From NCBI GenBank assembly GCA_934526185.1, contig CAKTAA010000067.1, forward strand, positions 1-11,492: a DNA stretch of 11,492 nucleotides, read 5' to 3'. The DNA comes from an uncultured Eubacteriales bacterium (lineage in GTDB: Bacteria > Bacillota > Clostridia > Oscillospirales > CAG-272). A model generated the notes under the pieces. It had not been told where the DNA came from. It worked only from the letters and a program-made list of their open reading frames with translations, and made no database searches. Position 1 is the stretch's first letter. Each line of letters starts with the position of its first letter. Positions 1 to 7,262 of this stretch are shown here, piece after piece. A program made the translations under genes and the position numbers.

Positions 1-1
1 C

Positions 2-1036
2 CTGATCGCCGGCGCAACCGGTATGGGAAAATCCGTATGTATCAACAGTCTGCTTATCAGTATTCTGTTTAAGGCTACGCCGGAAGAGGTGAAACTGATT
101 CTGATAGATCCGAAAAAGGTGGAGCTCAACATTTACAACGGAATACCGCATCTGCTTGTCCCTGTTGTAAGCGATCCCAAAAAGGCTGCCGGCGCGCTGC
201 ACTGGGCTGTGACTGAAATGGAACGGCGTTTTGAGCTTATCGAAGAGGTTGGCGTGCGCGATATCCGCGCTTATAATGAAATCACAAAAAATGATCCGGA
301 AAGGGAAATGTTGGCGCAGATTGTGATCATAATTGATGAGCTGGCCGATCTTATGATGACCGCACCGGACGAAGTAGAGGAATCCATCTGCCGTCTGGCT
401 CAAAAAGCCAGAGCGGCAGGCATGCATTTGATTATCGGAACGCAGAGACCATCTGTAGATGTCATTACGGGCTTGATCAAGGCGAATATTCCGTCAAGAA
501 TAGCATTTACTGTCGCATCGCAGGTTGATTCGAGAACAATAATCGATATTTCCGGCGCAGAAAAGCTCATAGGCAGAGGAGATATGCTGTATGCACCGGT
601 GGGACTCAACAAGCCGATCCGGGTTCAAGGCGCTTTTGTCAGCGACGGCGAGGTGGAGGAGGTTACGGAATTTCTGAAAAAGACTGTGGGACAGGCTGAA
701 TATGCGGACGACGTTATTGAGCGTATCGAAAAGGAAGCGGAGCTGTGCGGACAGAAAAAAGGACGCAGTGCTAATACAGAGCTTGACGGAGGGGAGGACG
801 CCGAAGGAGATCCGATGCTGAGAAGCGCTATTGAGCTGGCAGTGGAAAGCGGAAAAATTTCAACGTCGCTGATCCAGCGCCGCCTCTCTCTCGGCTATGG
901 CCGTGCGGCTAAGCTGATTGATAAAATGGAACAGATGGGAATTGTCAGCCCTCCGGAAGGCCAAAAGCCCCGTACGGTTTTGATAACCAAGCAGCAATAC
1001 ATGGAGATGGTGGTTCAGCGCGAGGAATTGGGATAA
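2..1036 (+). CDS. ftsK: DNA translocase SpoIIIE/FtsK, C-terminal part (5' end outside window)
   Basis: This is the RecA-like motor and DNA-reading end of the hexameric, membrane-anchored ATPase that pumps chromosomal DNA through the division or sporulation septum. The frame is open from base 2, and the Walker A motif GATGMGKS spans 11-34, so the gene begins upstream and the ATG at 23 lies inside the P-loop. The Walker B stretch IVIIIDELADLMM has its Asp-Glu at 335-340. Next come the family signatures GTQRPSVDVITGLIK, NIPSRIAFTVASQVDSRTI and GAEKLIGRGDMLY. A charged linker (about 700-800) leads to the winged-helix gamma domain (about 805-1015, with STSLIQRR, GYGRAAKLIDKMEQMGIV and KPRTVL). The stop is TAA at 1034-1036. 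The membrane and linker parts are not visible, so FtsK and SpoIIIE cannot be told apart. The identification itself is secure. Confidence 0.96.
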   Translation: MIAGATGMGKSVCINSLLISILFKATPEEVKLILIDPKKVELNIYNGIPHLLVPVVSDPKKAAGALHWAVTEMERRFELIEEVGVRDIRAYNEITKNDPEREMLAQIVIIIDELADLMMTAPDEVEESICRLAQKARAAGMHLIIGTQRPSVDVITGLIKANIPSRIAFTVASQVDSRTIIDISGAEKLIGRGDMLYAPVGLNKPIRVQGAFVSDGEVEEVTEFLKKTVGQAEYADDVIERIEKEAELCGQKKGRSANTELDGGEDAEGDPMLRSAIELAVESGKISTSLIQRRLSLGYGRAAKLIDKMEQMGIVSPPEGQKPRTVLITKQQYMEMVVQREELG

Positions 1037-1179
1037 GTACGGAACACGAAATGCCGTACAGACGTCATATCCGTATAATGTAAAAGGGGGCGCAGGTTAT
1101 GACCAGGCAGGTATCGAATCCGAAGCGGCAATCTTTATTTTGTTAAGATGCAATTCATATAAATTATATATCAAAAGCC
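1037..1179. other. Gap after ftsK, no convincing gene
   Basis: This is the first part of the 237-bp space between ftsK and the DJ-1 gene. A small perfect inverted repeat (GTACGG 1037-1042, CCGTAC 1054-1059) directly follows the ftsK stop. It has no T-tract, so it is at best a weak terminator. A TATAAT at 1074-1079 has no good -35 box. A 15-codon ORF at 1099-1146 has a purine-rich AAAAGGGGG eight bases upstream, but nothing else supports it. Confidence 0.4.
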
Positions 1180-1207
1180 TTGCAAAGTGAGTTTTTATAG
1201 ATATAAT
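1180..1207 (+). promoter_or_regulatory. Putative sigma-A promoter for the DJ-1/5-FCL/CPBP run
   Basis: A -35-like TTGCAA (1180-1185) is separated by 16 bp from a perfect TATAAT (1202-1207) in an AT-rich stretch. It lies 66 bp upstream of the DJ-1 ATG at 1274. A start near 1214 would give a leader of about 60 nt. Its position argues against starting the gene at the upstream in-frame GTG at 1187, which would place the promoter inside the coding sequence. Confidence 0.5.
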
Positions 1208-1273
1208 AAAGCGTATCGATTAACAATCGGTATAAAAACATTTAATCTTGCGTCACGGAAGGATGGTTCATCA

Positions 1274-1813
1274 ATGGTTTATATTTTTTTAGCTGACGGT
1301 TTTGAAGAGATAGAGGCGCTGTGCCCTCTTGATATGCTCAGACGCGTAGGTGTCCCAGTGCAGACAGTCGGCGTCACAGGCGAATATATAACAGGTGCGC
1401 ACGAAATAATTGTGAAGGCGGATATAACAATTGATAAAATTGATATGTCCGAGGAACTGGAAATGATTGTGCTGCCCGGTGGAAAGAAGGGAACGGAGAA
1501 TCTGGACGCAAGTGAACCTCTGCATGCGGTTCTGGATTATGCCTCGGAACGCGGTTTGTATATAGCGGCGATTTGCGCAGCGCCATCCATTCTCGGCAAA
1601 AAGGGTATGCTATACGGACGCAGCGCCGTCTGTTATCCGGGGTTTGAGCCGACGCTTGAGGGAGCAAATATTTCGAACAAGCCGGTAGTCATTGACGAAA
1701 ATATTATAACGGCTAAGGGCATGGGAGTCTCCCTTTCGTTCAGTTTGGCTTTGGTGGGAATCCTTTGCGGCGAGGAAACTGCTGAAAAGCTGAAAAATAC
1801 CGTGATAGGCTGA
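1274..1813 (+). CDS. DJ-1/PfpI (ThiJ/YajL-like) family protein
   Basis: This is a 179-residue cytoplasmic flavodoxin-like protein of the DJ-1/PfpI superfamily. Members act in protein or nucleotide deglycation, glyoxalase-type chemistry or oxidative-stress protection; the substrate here is unknown. It opens with VYIFLADGFEEIEA, placing the conserved Glu at residue 14. The nucleophile elbow AAICAAPSILG puts the reactive Cys at residue 101 (codon 1574-1576). DLK/YPGFE-type and GMGVSLSFSLALV segments follow, as in DJ-1 and YajL. Where human DJ-1 has the 'THP' His, this protein reads CYP, so that His is absent, as in YajL. The ATG at 1274 is preferred because GGAAGGA (1257-1263) lies 10 nt upstream and family homology starts here. 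The 5-FCL gene begins 11 bp after the stop, suggesting co-transcription. Confidence 0.9.
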   Translation: MVYIFLADGFEEIEALCPLDMLRRVGVPVQTVGVTGEYITGAHEIIVKADITIDKIDMSEELEMIVLPGGKKGTENLDASEPLHAVLDYASERGLYIAAICAAPSILGKKGMLYGRSAVCYPGFEPTLEGANISNKPVVIDENIITAKGMGVSLSFSLALVGILCGEETAEKLKNTVIG

Positions 1814-1824
1814 TAGAAAAGAAA

Positions 1825-2496
1825 ATGAAAACGGATATACGAAATGAAAAAAACGCACTGCGAGCGTTATACAAAGGGCGCCGGCGTAACATACCGATGC
1901 AGGACAAGACACTGCGTGAGCAAAAGTTATGCCGTTTGTTTCTGTCAAGCGTTACTTACCGCTACAGCCGCGCAATTTTGGCATATGCGCCTGCGCATGA
2001 GGAAATTGATATAACGGATGTCGTCAGACAAGCACTGCGGGACGGTAAGAAGGTTGCATTTCCATTGTGCAATCCGGAAACCTGTGAGATGACCTTCCAT
2101 ACGGTAAAATCTTTGGATTTGCTTCAGGAGGGACATTATCACTTGCTGGAGCCTCCGGCAAACACACCGGTATACGAGGTGCAAAACGCACAGACGGATC
2201 GTGCGGTCTGTCTGGTCCCGGGGCTGGTATTTGACCGAGAAGGATACCGAGTCGGATACGGCAAGGGTTATTACGACAGATATCTGAGCGCCTTTCACGG
2301 TATAAGTGTGGGGATGGTCTATTATGATTTTTTGGTTCCGGAGGTTCCCCGCGGCAGATATGATATAAATGTAGATGTCCTTGCGACGGAAAAGGGGGTG
2401 ATTGCACTCCATGCGAATGAAAAACGCAATATTGGCCCCAATCCTGACAGCGGTGATTTTTTTGCTGCTGATTCTGATAAAATATGTGAATCTTGA
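1825..2496 (+). CDS. 5-formyltetrahydrofolate cyclo-ligase (MTHF synthetase)
   Basis: This cytosolic enzyme uses ATP to convert 5-formyl-THF to 5,10-methenyl-THF, returning an inhibitory folate to the one-carbon pool. The N-terminal basic helix (KNALRALYKGRRR) fits the substrate/ATP-binding start of the family. AILAYAPAHEEID and GKKVAFPLC follow. The hallmark is VPGLVFDREGYRVGYGKGYYDRYL (PGLVFD residues 132-137, GYGKGYYDR residues 144-152), a clear match to the family's PGxxFD...GxGxGYYDR signature. Family proteins normally end just after ATEKGVI (about residue 193). This one runs about 29 residues further, to 223, and that tail overlaps the next gene in another frame. The Shine-Dalgarno site before ATG 1825 is poor (only an A/G-rich GAAAAGAAA), and translation may be coupled to the DJ-1 gene 11 bp upstream. 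Confidence 0.93.
   Translation: MKTDIRNEKNALRALYKGRRRNIPMQDKTLREQKLCRLFLSSVTYRYSRAILAYAPAHEEIDITDVVRQALRDGKKVAFPLCNPETCEMTFHTVKSLDLLQEGHYHLLEPPANTPVYEVQNAQTDRAVCLVPGLVFDREGYRVGYGKGYYDRYLSAFHGISVGMVYYDFLVPEVPRGRYDINVDVLATEKGVIALHANEKRNIGPNPDSGDFFAADSDKICES
2391..2400 (+). promoter_or_regulatory. Ribosome binding site inside 5-FCL, sets the CPBP start
   Basis: AAAGGGGGTG lies in the 3' part of the 5-FCL coding sequence. It sits 10 nt before ATG 2411, a good distance. It almost touches the alternative TTG at 2402 and is 16 nt from ATG 2417. It therefore favours 2411 as the start of the CPBP protease. Confidence 0.6.
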
Positions 2497-3325
2497 GGTT
2501 CTGGAATTAAACGGCAATTTATATCTTTCAATGGCAATACTTCAATTTCTTGTTTTTTTGCTGCCTTCCTTTTTTTTCTGTAAGCTTCGCGGTCAGGATT
2601 ATACTCCGCGGCTGAAGCTGATGCCTTTCGGACTTGAAAAGACCATATTTGTTGTATTTGCCGTTTTTGTAATGATATTGGCCTGCACAACAGTAAGGCT
2701 CGGGCTGTATTATTTGGGATTTACACCGGCAGAGTATACACTTTACGGCACAGGAATTCCAACTGTCAATGTGAATATCTATGATCAGGTATATATACTA
2801 ATTGTGTTTGCTTTGATACCGGCAGTAACGGAAGAATTTCTGTTTCGCGGTATAATGTATGCGGAATATGAAGAATCGGGTGCTGTCAGCGCAATTCTCC
2901 TGACGTCTGTTCTGTTTGCTATGATGCATTATTCACTGCCTGAGTTTCCGGTCTATTTTTGCGGCGGCATTCTCATGGGGCTGGTATTGTATATTACGCA
3001 ATCGGTAATAGCGTCAATGATAGTACATTTTGTTTACAATCTGTACAGCTTGTTTTTAGAATCGTATCTGTTCCGGTTCATTGACAGACCGGAAAACAAC
3101 ATATTTTTTATTTTTATTCTCATCTCACTGTTGCTGCTTTTTCTTACGCTTATGTTCAGCGAGGCGGAACGCGTTTTATATGCGAACGGATTAAAGGCAA
3201 AGGCAACACCGGCGTATGCAGCCAAAAGCAAGAAATATGGACGTATGTTTTTGACGGCATTGCTGTCTCCCACTTTTTTGCTGTGTGCCGTTGTATATTT
3301 GTTGCGTGTATTTCATATTTTTTAA
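2411..3325 (+). CDS. CPBP family intramembrane glutamic endopeptidase
   Basis: This is a polytopic membrane protein of 304 residues in the CPBP (CAAX protease and bacteriocin-processing, formerly Abi) family. Members cleave within or near the membrane or serve in bacteriocin self-immunity; the substrate here is unknown. All three catalytic motifs are intact: EEFLFR (E141, E142, R146), FAMMH (F169, H173) and HFVYN (H206, N210). About seven or eight hydrophobic segments are visible: roughly residues 7-28, 35-55, 70-95, 125-140, 155-175, 182-212, 222-245 and 280-302. A short basic loop (AAKSKKYGR) precedes the last. The start at 2411 lies inside the 5-FCL gene, giving an 86-bp out-of-frame overlap and implying translational coupling. 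No bacteriocin gene is adjacent, so a housekeeping or stress-signalling proteolytic role is at least as likely as immunity. Confidence 0.9.
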   Translation: MRMKNAILAPILTAVIFLLLILIKYVNLEVLELNGNLYLSMAILQFLVFLLPSFFFCKLRGQDYTPRLKLMPFGLEKTIFVVFAVFVMILACTTVRLGLYYLGFTPAEYTLYGTGIPTVNVNIYDQVYILIVFALIPAVTEEFLFRGIMYAEYEESGAVSAILLTSVLFAMMHYSLPEFPVYFCGGILMGLVLYITQSVIASMIVHFVYNLYSLFLESYLFRFIDRPENNIFFIFILISLLLLFLTLMFSEAERVLYANGLKAKATPAYAAKSKKYGRMFLTALLSPTFLLCAVVYLLRVFHIF

Positions 3326-3418
3326 AGCAGAAACATACTGCAGAGTCGAACAAGGCTCAGGCTCGGGTCTTACATCTGCAAAAATCCTGCTTGTTGATTT
3401 TACAGAAGGGAAAGCGAT

Positions 3419-5026
3419 ATGGAAGATAATAAAAATACAACAGGTGATCGTCTGCAGGATCGCGATAAACGAACTGCCATGAATGACGCCGGCGGAGAAT
3501 CGCGCCCGGCGCAGCAGTCATCGTCTCTCCGACCGCGACGGATGCCTATGAAAAATCCGGAGCAAAAAACAGGTTCCGTTTCATTTGACCAAAATTTTAG
3601 AAATCAAACTCCTGCGCAATCTGCCTCGCCGCGAAGCAATACAAAACAGGGAACCGCCGAGACACAGAATGCTGAACAAAATCGTTTCTCCTCACAGGAA
3701 CGGCCTGCGGAACACACAGATTCCCGTCCGGTACAGACGGTATCGGGCACGACACAGCTTAACAGAAACAATCAATCTTCCCTAAAAAGAGGAACCGGCG
3801 CTGCGGTCGGACAGGGGGGGCGAAATCCATCTAGCCGTACAGCATCTCATCCTGCGGCTGTAACAGACGAAAAAGCTTCTAAAAACTCAAAGGTCAGAAA
3901 AAAGGAGGATAAGTCCTCAGGAGAGGGAGGCCGCACTGCTGTCTCCAGTATAATCAAAGCGGTTGTCTATATCGTCAGTGTCCTTGTCGTAGCTGTATTT
4001 CTGAGCTATGCTATCATATCTGTCGGCAACGATATGTATGCGCTTGTAAAAGACGACACCGTCATTGAGATAGAACTTACGGATTATATGACCATTGACG
4101 ACATCGCTGATCTTCTTCATGACAATGGGCTGATAGAACATCCTGCTGTTTTTAAATTATATACTGGTATGAAAAATGCCAAACGAGAAAAGAAATACGA
4201 ATTTATCAGCGGCACGTATGAAGTCAGCCCTTCAATGAGCTATGATGAATTCATAAAAATGTTCGCCCACCTAACCGTAGCCGAACGCGAGCAGATAAAA
4301 ATAACGATACCGGAGGGCTATACCGTTGATGAGATCATAGAATTGTTTTTGTCAAACGGAATGGGAACCAAGGAAGGCTTTATTGATGCAGTTAACAACT
4401 ACGACTATGGAACTGATTTTCGTTTTTTAGAGGAACTGCCTGCAATGACAGAGGACAGAAAGTACCGTTTGGAGGGATATCTGTTTCCGGATACCTATTA
4501 TTTTTATAAAGATTCCAGCGAATCCTCCATTATATATAAACTTCTGGAAACCTTTGAACTCCGTGTTACAGAGGAATATTATACGCGGGCGGAAGAAATG
4601 GGAATGAGCATGGACGAGGTGGTTACTCTTGCTTCCATCATACAGGCGGAGGCAAAACTAAAGGAGGACTTTTTAAAAATTTCAGCCGTGTTAAACAATC
4701 GCCTCAACCATGCCGATCTGTTTCCAAAGCTGCAAAGCGACGCAACCATTCAATATATTCTTGAGGAACGCAGAGCGGATCTGACAGCAGACGATTTGAA
4801 AATTGATAATAAATATAATACGTATGAATATCCGGGTCTGCCGCCGAGCGCTATCGGAAATCCTGGAACAGAGGCTATTAATGCAGCATTAGGTCCGCTT
4901 CAGGAATATTTGAATAACGGCTATTATTTCTTTGTTTCCGCGCCGTCCGGGGTGACATATTACGCCAGAACAGCAGAGGAACACGAGGTTAATAAAACAA
5001 AAATCAAAACCGGCGAATATAAATAA
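3419..5026 (+). CDS. mltG: Endolytic murein transglycosylase MltG
   Basis: MltG cleaves nascent peptidoglycan glycan strands at the outer face of the membrane, helping set strand length. This 535-residue protein has three parts. Residues 1-177 form a long low-complexity cytoplasmic region rich in Gln, Ser, Arg and Asn. A single membrane helix spans about 181-203 (VVYIVSVLVVAVFL...). The extracellular part is a LysM-like region (TIDDIADLLHDNGLI, PEGYTVDEIIELF) and the YceG/MltG catalytic domain. The catalytic Glu is E411 in ASIIQAEA (codon 4649-4651). It is followed by VLNNRL, LQSDATIQYIL and the signature YNTYEYPGLPPSAIGNPG. The N-terminal tail is longer than in E. coli MltG, though such tails are common in Gram-positives. 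AGAAGGG (3404-3410), 8 nt before the ATG, supports the start. It follows the CPBP gene by 93 bp. Confidence 0.95.
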   Translation: MEDNKNTTGDRLQDRDKRTAMNDAGGESRPAQQSSSLRPRRMPMKNPEQKTGSVSFDQNFRNQTPAQSASPRSNTKQGTAETQNAEQNRFSSQERPAEHTDSRPVQTVSGTTQLNRNNQSSLKRGTGAAVGQGGRNPSSRTASHPAAVTDEKASKNSKVRKKEDKSSGEGGRTAVSSIIKAVVYIVSVLVVAVFLSYAIISVGNDMYALVKDDTVIEIELTDYMTIDDIADLLHDNGLIEHPAVFKLYTGMKNAKREKKYEFISGTYEVSPSMSYDEFIKMFAHLTVAEREQIKITIPEGYTVDEIIELFLSNGMGTKEGFIDAVNNYDYGTDFRFLEELPAMTEDRKYRLEGYLFPDTYYFYKDSSESSIIYKLLETFELRVTEEYYTRAEEMGMSMDEVVTLASIIQAEAKLKEDFLKISAVLNNRLNHADLFPKLQSDATIQYILEERRADLTADDLKIDNKYNTYEYPGLPPSAIGNPGTEAINAALGPLQEYLNNGYYFFVSAPSGVTYYARTAEEHEVNKTKIKTGEYK

Positions 5027-5051
5027 CGACAATTCAGAGAGTTAAACACAA

Positions 5052-5077
5052 TTTTATTTCGTGAGAAAGAAATAAAA
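5052..5077 (+). repeat. AT-rich inverted repeat just upstream of the GDPD ribosome binding site
   Basis: The perfect 9-bp arms TTTTATTTC (5052-5060) and GAAATAAAA (5069-5077) flank an 8-nt spacer. The right arm ends one base before the Shine-Dalgarno GGGAGG (5079-5084) of the phosphodiesterase gene. It has no GC-rich stem and no T-tract, so it is not a standard terminator. It could be an operator or a weak mRNA hairpin near the ribosome site. Confidence 0.5.
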
Positions 5078-5090
5078 CGGGAGGTAGCAA

Positions 5091-5837
5091 ATGAACAGAT
5101 TGGATTTGAAGAGACCGCTTGTCATAGCGCACAGGGGGGCATCCGCATATGCACCGGAAAACACGCTGTATGCGTTTCAGCTTGCCATCGATATGCAGGC
5201 GGATGCCATTGAGCTTGACGTCCAGCCTTCAAAGGACGGAAAACTGATTGTTATCCATGACAGCACAATCGGCAGAGTTTCCGAAGGCAGCGGAGCGGTT
5301 AAAGATTTTACGCTGGAGGAGCTTCGCCAATATCATTTTAATAACGGCATTGAAAAGTACGCAGACGCAAGAATTGCAACCCTTGATGAAGTGTATGATT
5401 TGTTCTCAAACAATGATATGCTGATAAACGTAGAAATTAAGGATCCGGAAGATGCCTTTTTGCAGGAGGTTGCCGCTTGCACAGCTCGTCATGGAATGCA
5501 TGAACGGATTATATACTCCTCTTTCTATCATCGTGCGCTTACAAGAATGCAGGAGCTTGAGAAAGATGCGTTTGTTGCTCCGCTGTACGACGGAAACATC
5601 GTCAAGCCCTGGGAGTATGCCGCCAGCTTCGGTGCACGCGCGCTGCACACCTCCTGCGGCGATCTGTATCAGTTCCCGGATTATTCAAAACGCGCACATG
5701 AACTGGGAATCCGCGTGCATCCCTGGACAGTAAACGGCCGCGACGGCACTATGGAGATGCTGAAAAAAGGCGTTGACGGTGTCATTACGGATTTTCCGGA
5801 TGTTGCCCGGGCATGTGTCCTTGAGCTTGAAGCATAA
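5091..5837 (+). CDS. Glycerophosphodiester phosphodiesterase, cytoplasmic type
   Basis: This enzyme hydrolyses glycerophosphodiesters, the deacylated phospholipid headgroups, to glycerol-3-phosphate and an alcohol. The 248-residue length, close to UgpQ, and the lack of a signal peptide indicate a cytoplasmic TIM-barrel GDPD. Catalytic and metal-binding residues are in place: HRG (H14, R15), PENT (E23, N24), the E41-D43 pair in IELDVQ, HD (H56, D57) and VEIK (E115, K117). The C-terminal strands VHPWTVN and GVDGVITDFPD are typical. GGGAGG (5079-5084) lies 6 nt before the ATG. The gene is 64 bp after mltG and ends at a strong terminator. It occupies the place where the tRNA methyltransferase trmR (yrrM) lies in the Bacillus mltG cluster. 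The diester substrate cannot be told from sequence. Confidence 0.94.
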   Translation: MNRLDLKRPLVIAHRGASAYAPENTLYAFQLAIDMQADAIELDVQPSKDGKLIVIHDSTIGRVSEGSGAVKDFTLEELRQYHFNNGIEKYADARIATLDEVYDLFSNNDMLINVEIKDPEDAFLQEVAACTARHGMHERIIYSSFYHRALTRMQELEKDAFVAPLYDGNIVKPWEYAASFGARALHTSCGDLYQFPDYSKRAHELGIRVHPWTVNGRDGTMEMLKKGVDGVITDFPDVARACVLELEA

Positions 5838-5847
5838 CGCAAAATGC

Positions 5848-5895
5848 AAAGGGATGCGTTCCGTCCGTAAACGGACTTTTCGCATCCTTTATTTA
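5848..5895 (+). terminator. Rho-independent terminator after the GDPD gene
   Basis: Outer arms GGATGCG (5852-5858) and CGCATCC (5881-5887) enclose an inner hairpin GTCCGT/ACGGAC (5863-5868 and 5871-5876) with a two-base AA turn. The 3' arm runs into TTTATTTAT, with AAA on the 5' side. It begins about 10 bp after the stop codon and most likely ends the operon starting at the DJ-1 gene. Confidence 0.85.
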
Positions 5896-5930
5896 TGTTC
5901 AAAGGAAATTCAGCTAAAAAAAGACCGGTA

Positions 5931-5959
5931 TTTTAAGGGCGGACATAAATCTGTATAAT
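5931..5959 (+). promoter_or_regulatory. Candidate promoter for the U32 gene
   Basis: A perfect TATAAT (5954-5959) lies 65 bp upstream of the U32 start codon, in the gap after a terminator where a promoter is needed. The -35 hexamer at 17-bp spacing is TTTTAA (5931-5936), a poor match, so the assignment rests mainly on the -10 box and the position. Confidence 0.4.
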
Positions 5960-6024
5960 GGCTGAATTTTTTCGGTCTGACAGATGTATAAGCCTCATAG
6001 GAAAAATATGGAAAGGATGACAAC

Positions 6025-7236
6025 ATGATAGAGCTATTGTCGCCGGCCGGCAATTTCGATAAAATGAAGGCCGCTCTGCTATACGGGGCTGACGCTGTTT
6101 ATCTGGCAGGTCCGGCCTTTGGTATGCGCGCGGCAGCCGATAATTTCAGTACGGAAGAGCTTACCGTTGCTGTGCAGTATGTAAGAAAACAAAAAAAGAA
6201 GATTTATGTTACCATCAATACCATGCCCCGCACCGGCGAATACAAGATGCTGGATGCCTTTTTGACAGAGGTCGGGAAAGCCAATCCTGATGCCGTTATT
6301 GTTGCAGACCTTGGCGTTTTTTCCTACGTGCGTAAGAAGCTGCCTCAGATGGATATCCATATTTCCACTCAGGCCAGCATCGTCAGTGCAGAAGCAGCAA
6401 CCGCATGGTATCGTCTCGGAGCCAGGCGGATCGTTTTGGCCCGCGAGCTGACACTGGAGGAAATCCGGGAGATCCGCCGCAGCGTTCCCAAACAATTAGA
6501 GCTGGAGGTGTTTATTCACGGCGCCATGTGCATTTCTTACAGCGGACGCTGTCTGCTCTCGGAATATTTTACCTCGCGCGATGCAAACCGGGGTATGTGT
6601 ACTCAGCCCTGTCGCTGGGAGTACACGATTACGGAAGCGAAACGTCCGGAGATGTCGCTTCCCATTGAGGAAACAAAAGACGGAACGTTTGTCATGAGCT
6701 CCCGTGATCTTTGCATGATAGAGCATATCCCGGAGCTGCTTGCTAGCGGCGTCAACAGTCTGAAAATCGAGGGCAGAATGAAAAGCATCTATTATACGGC
6801 GGCTGTGACGAACGCATACCGCATGGCTTTAGATACCTATACGGCTTCGCCTGACACTTACAACTTCGATCCGCAATGGAAACGGGAGGTTGAAAGCGTC
6901 AGTCACAGGGAATATTCAACAGGATTTTATTTTGACCGATGCAGCACAACCGCGCAAGTCGCAGCACAGACCGGATATCTGCGAGAAAAAGCATTTGCCG
7001 CAGTTGCTGTTTCATATGACGAGACATCCGGAACCGCTTTGTTTCAGCAGTTCAATAAAATATCGGCAGGCGATACGGTAGAACTGCTTTCGCCCGGCAG
7101 GGTAGGGCGTCCGTTTGTTGTTGGAGAAATTACCTCTGAATCGGGTGAACTGTTGGCGAGTACACCGCATCCGGGAATGTATTATCGTTTGAAAACACCG
7201 TTTTTTGTGCGTCCCGGTGATATTTTAAGAATGTAA
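6025..7236 (+). CDS. U32 family protein, probable tRNA hydroxylation protein TrhP-like
   Basis: This 403-residue protein belongs to the U32 'peptidase' family. Several members are now known to be Fe-S-dependent RNA hydroxylation factors (TrhP for 5-hydroxyuridine at tRNA position 34, RlhA for 23S rRNA) rather than proteases. It begins IELLSPAGNFDKMKAAL, and the U32 signature EVFIHGAMCISYSGRCLLS is a full match. Four clustered cysteines, C169, C176, C192 and C196 (GMCTQPCRWEY), fit an iron-sulfur site. SRDLCMIEHIPEL and SLKIEGRMKS follow, with a beta-rich C-terminal domain (about residues 330-403) ending FFVRPGDILRM. AAAGGA near 6011-6016 precedes the ATG. In B. subtilis the order is mltG (yrrL)-trmR-trhP1-trhP2; here only GDPD separates mltG from this gene. 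That context favours TrhP over a collagenase-type role, but the exact subfamily is inferred. Confidence 0.88.
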   Translation: MIELLSPAGNFDKMKAALLYGADAVYLAGPAFGMRAAADNFSTEELTVAVQYVRKQKKKIYVTINTMPRTGEYKMLDAFLTEVGKANPDAVIVADLGVFSYVRKKLPQMDIHISTQASIVSAEAATAWYRLGARRIVLARELTLEEIREIRRSVPKQLELEVFIHGAMCISYSGRCLLSEYFTSRDANRGMCTQPCRWEYTITEAKRPEMSLPIEETKDGTFVMSSRDLCMIEHIPELLASGVNSLKIEGRMKSIYYTAAVTNAYRMALDTYTASPDTYNFDPQWKREVESVSHREYSTGFYFDRCSTTAQVAAQTGYLREKAFAAVAVSYDETSGTALFQQFNKISAGDTVELLSPGRVGRPFVVGEITSESGELLASTPHPGMYYRLKTPFFVRPGDILRM

Positions 7237-7262
7237 TGCAAATAACGGGTTTACATTCGTAA

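Noticed and set aside
1099..1146. 15-codon ORF (starting MTRQVSN) with AAAAGGGGG eight bases upstream, between ftsK and the DJ-1 gene
   Set aside because: It is very short, has no recognisable peptide features, and lies in a gap where such an ORF is expected by chance.
1187..1273. 29-residue N-terminal extension of the DJ-1 protein from an upstream GTG
   Set aside because: DJ-1 homology starts at the ATG at 1274, which has a good ribosome site, and the likely promoter TATAAT lies inside the proposed extension.
2893..3038. Bacteriocin-immunity system around the CPBP protease
   Set aside because: No small secreted peptide, double-glycine leader or export gene lies nearby; the neighbours are housekeeping genes.
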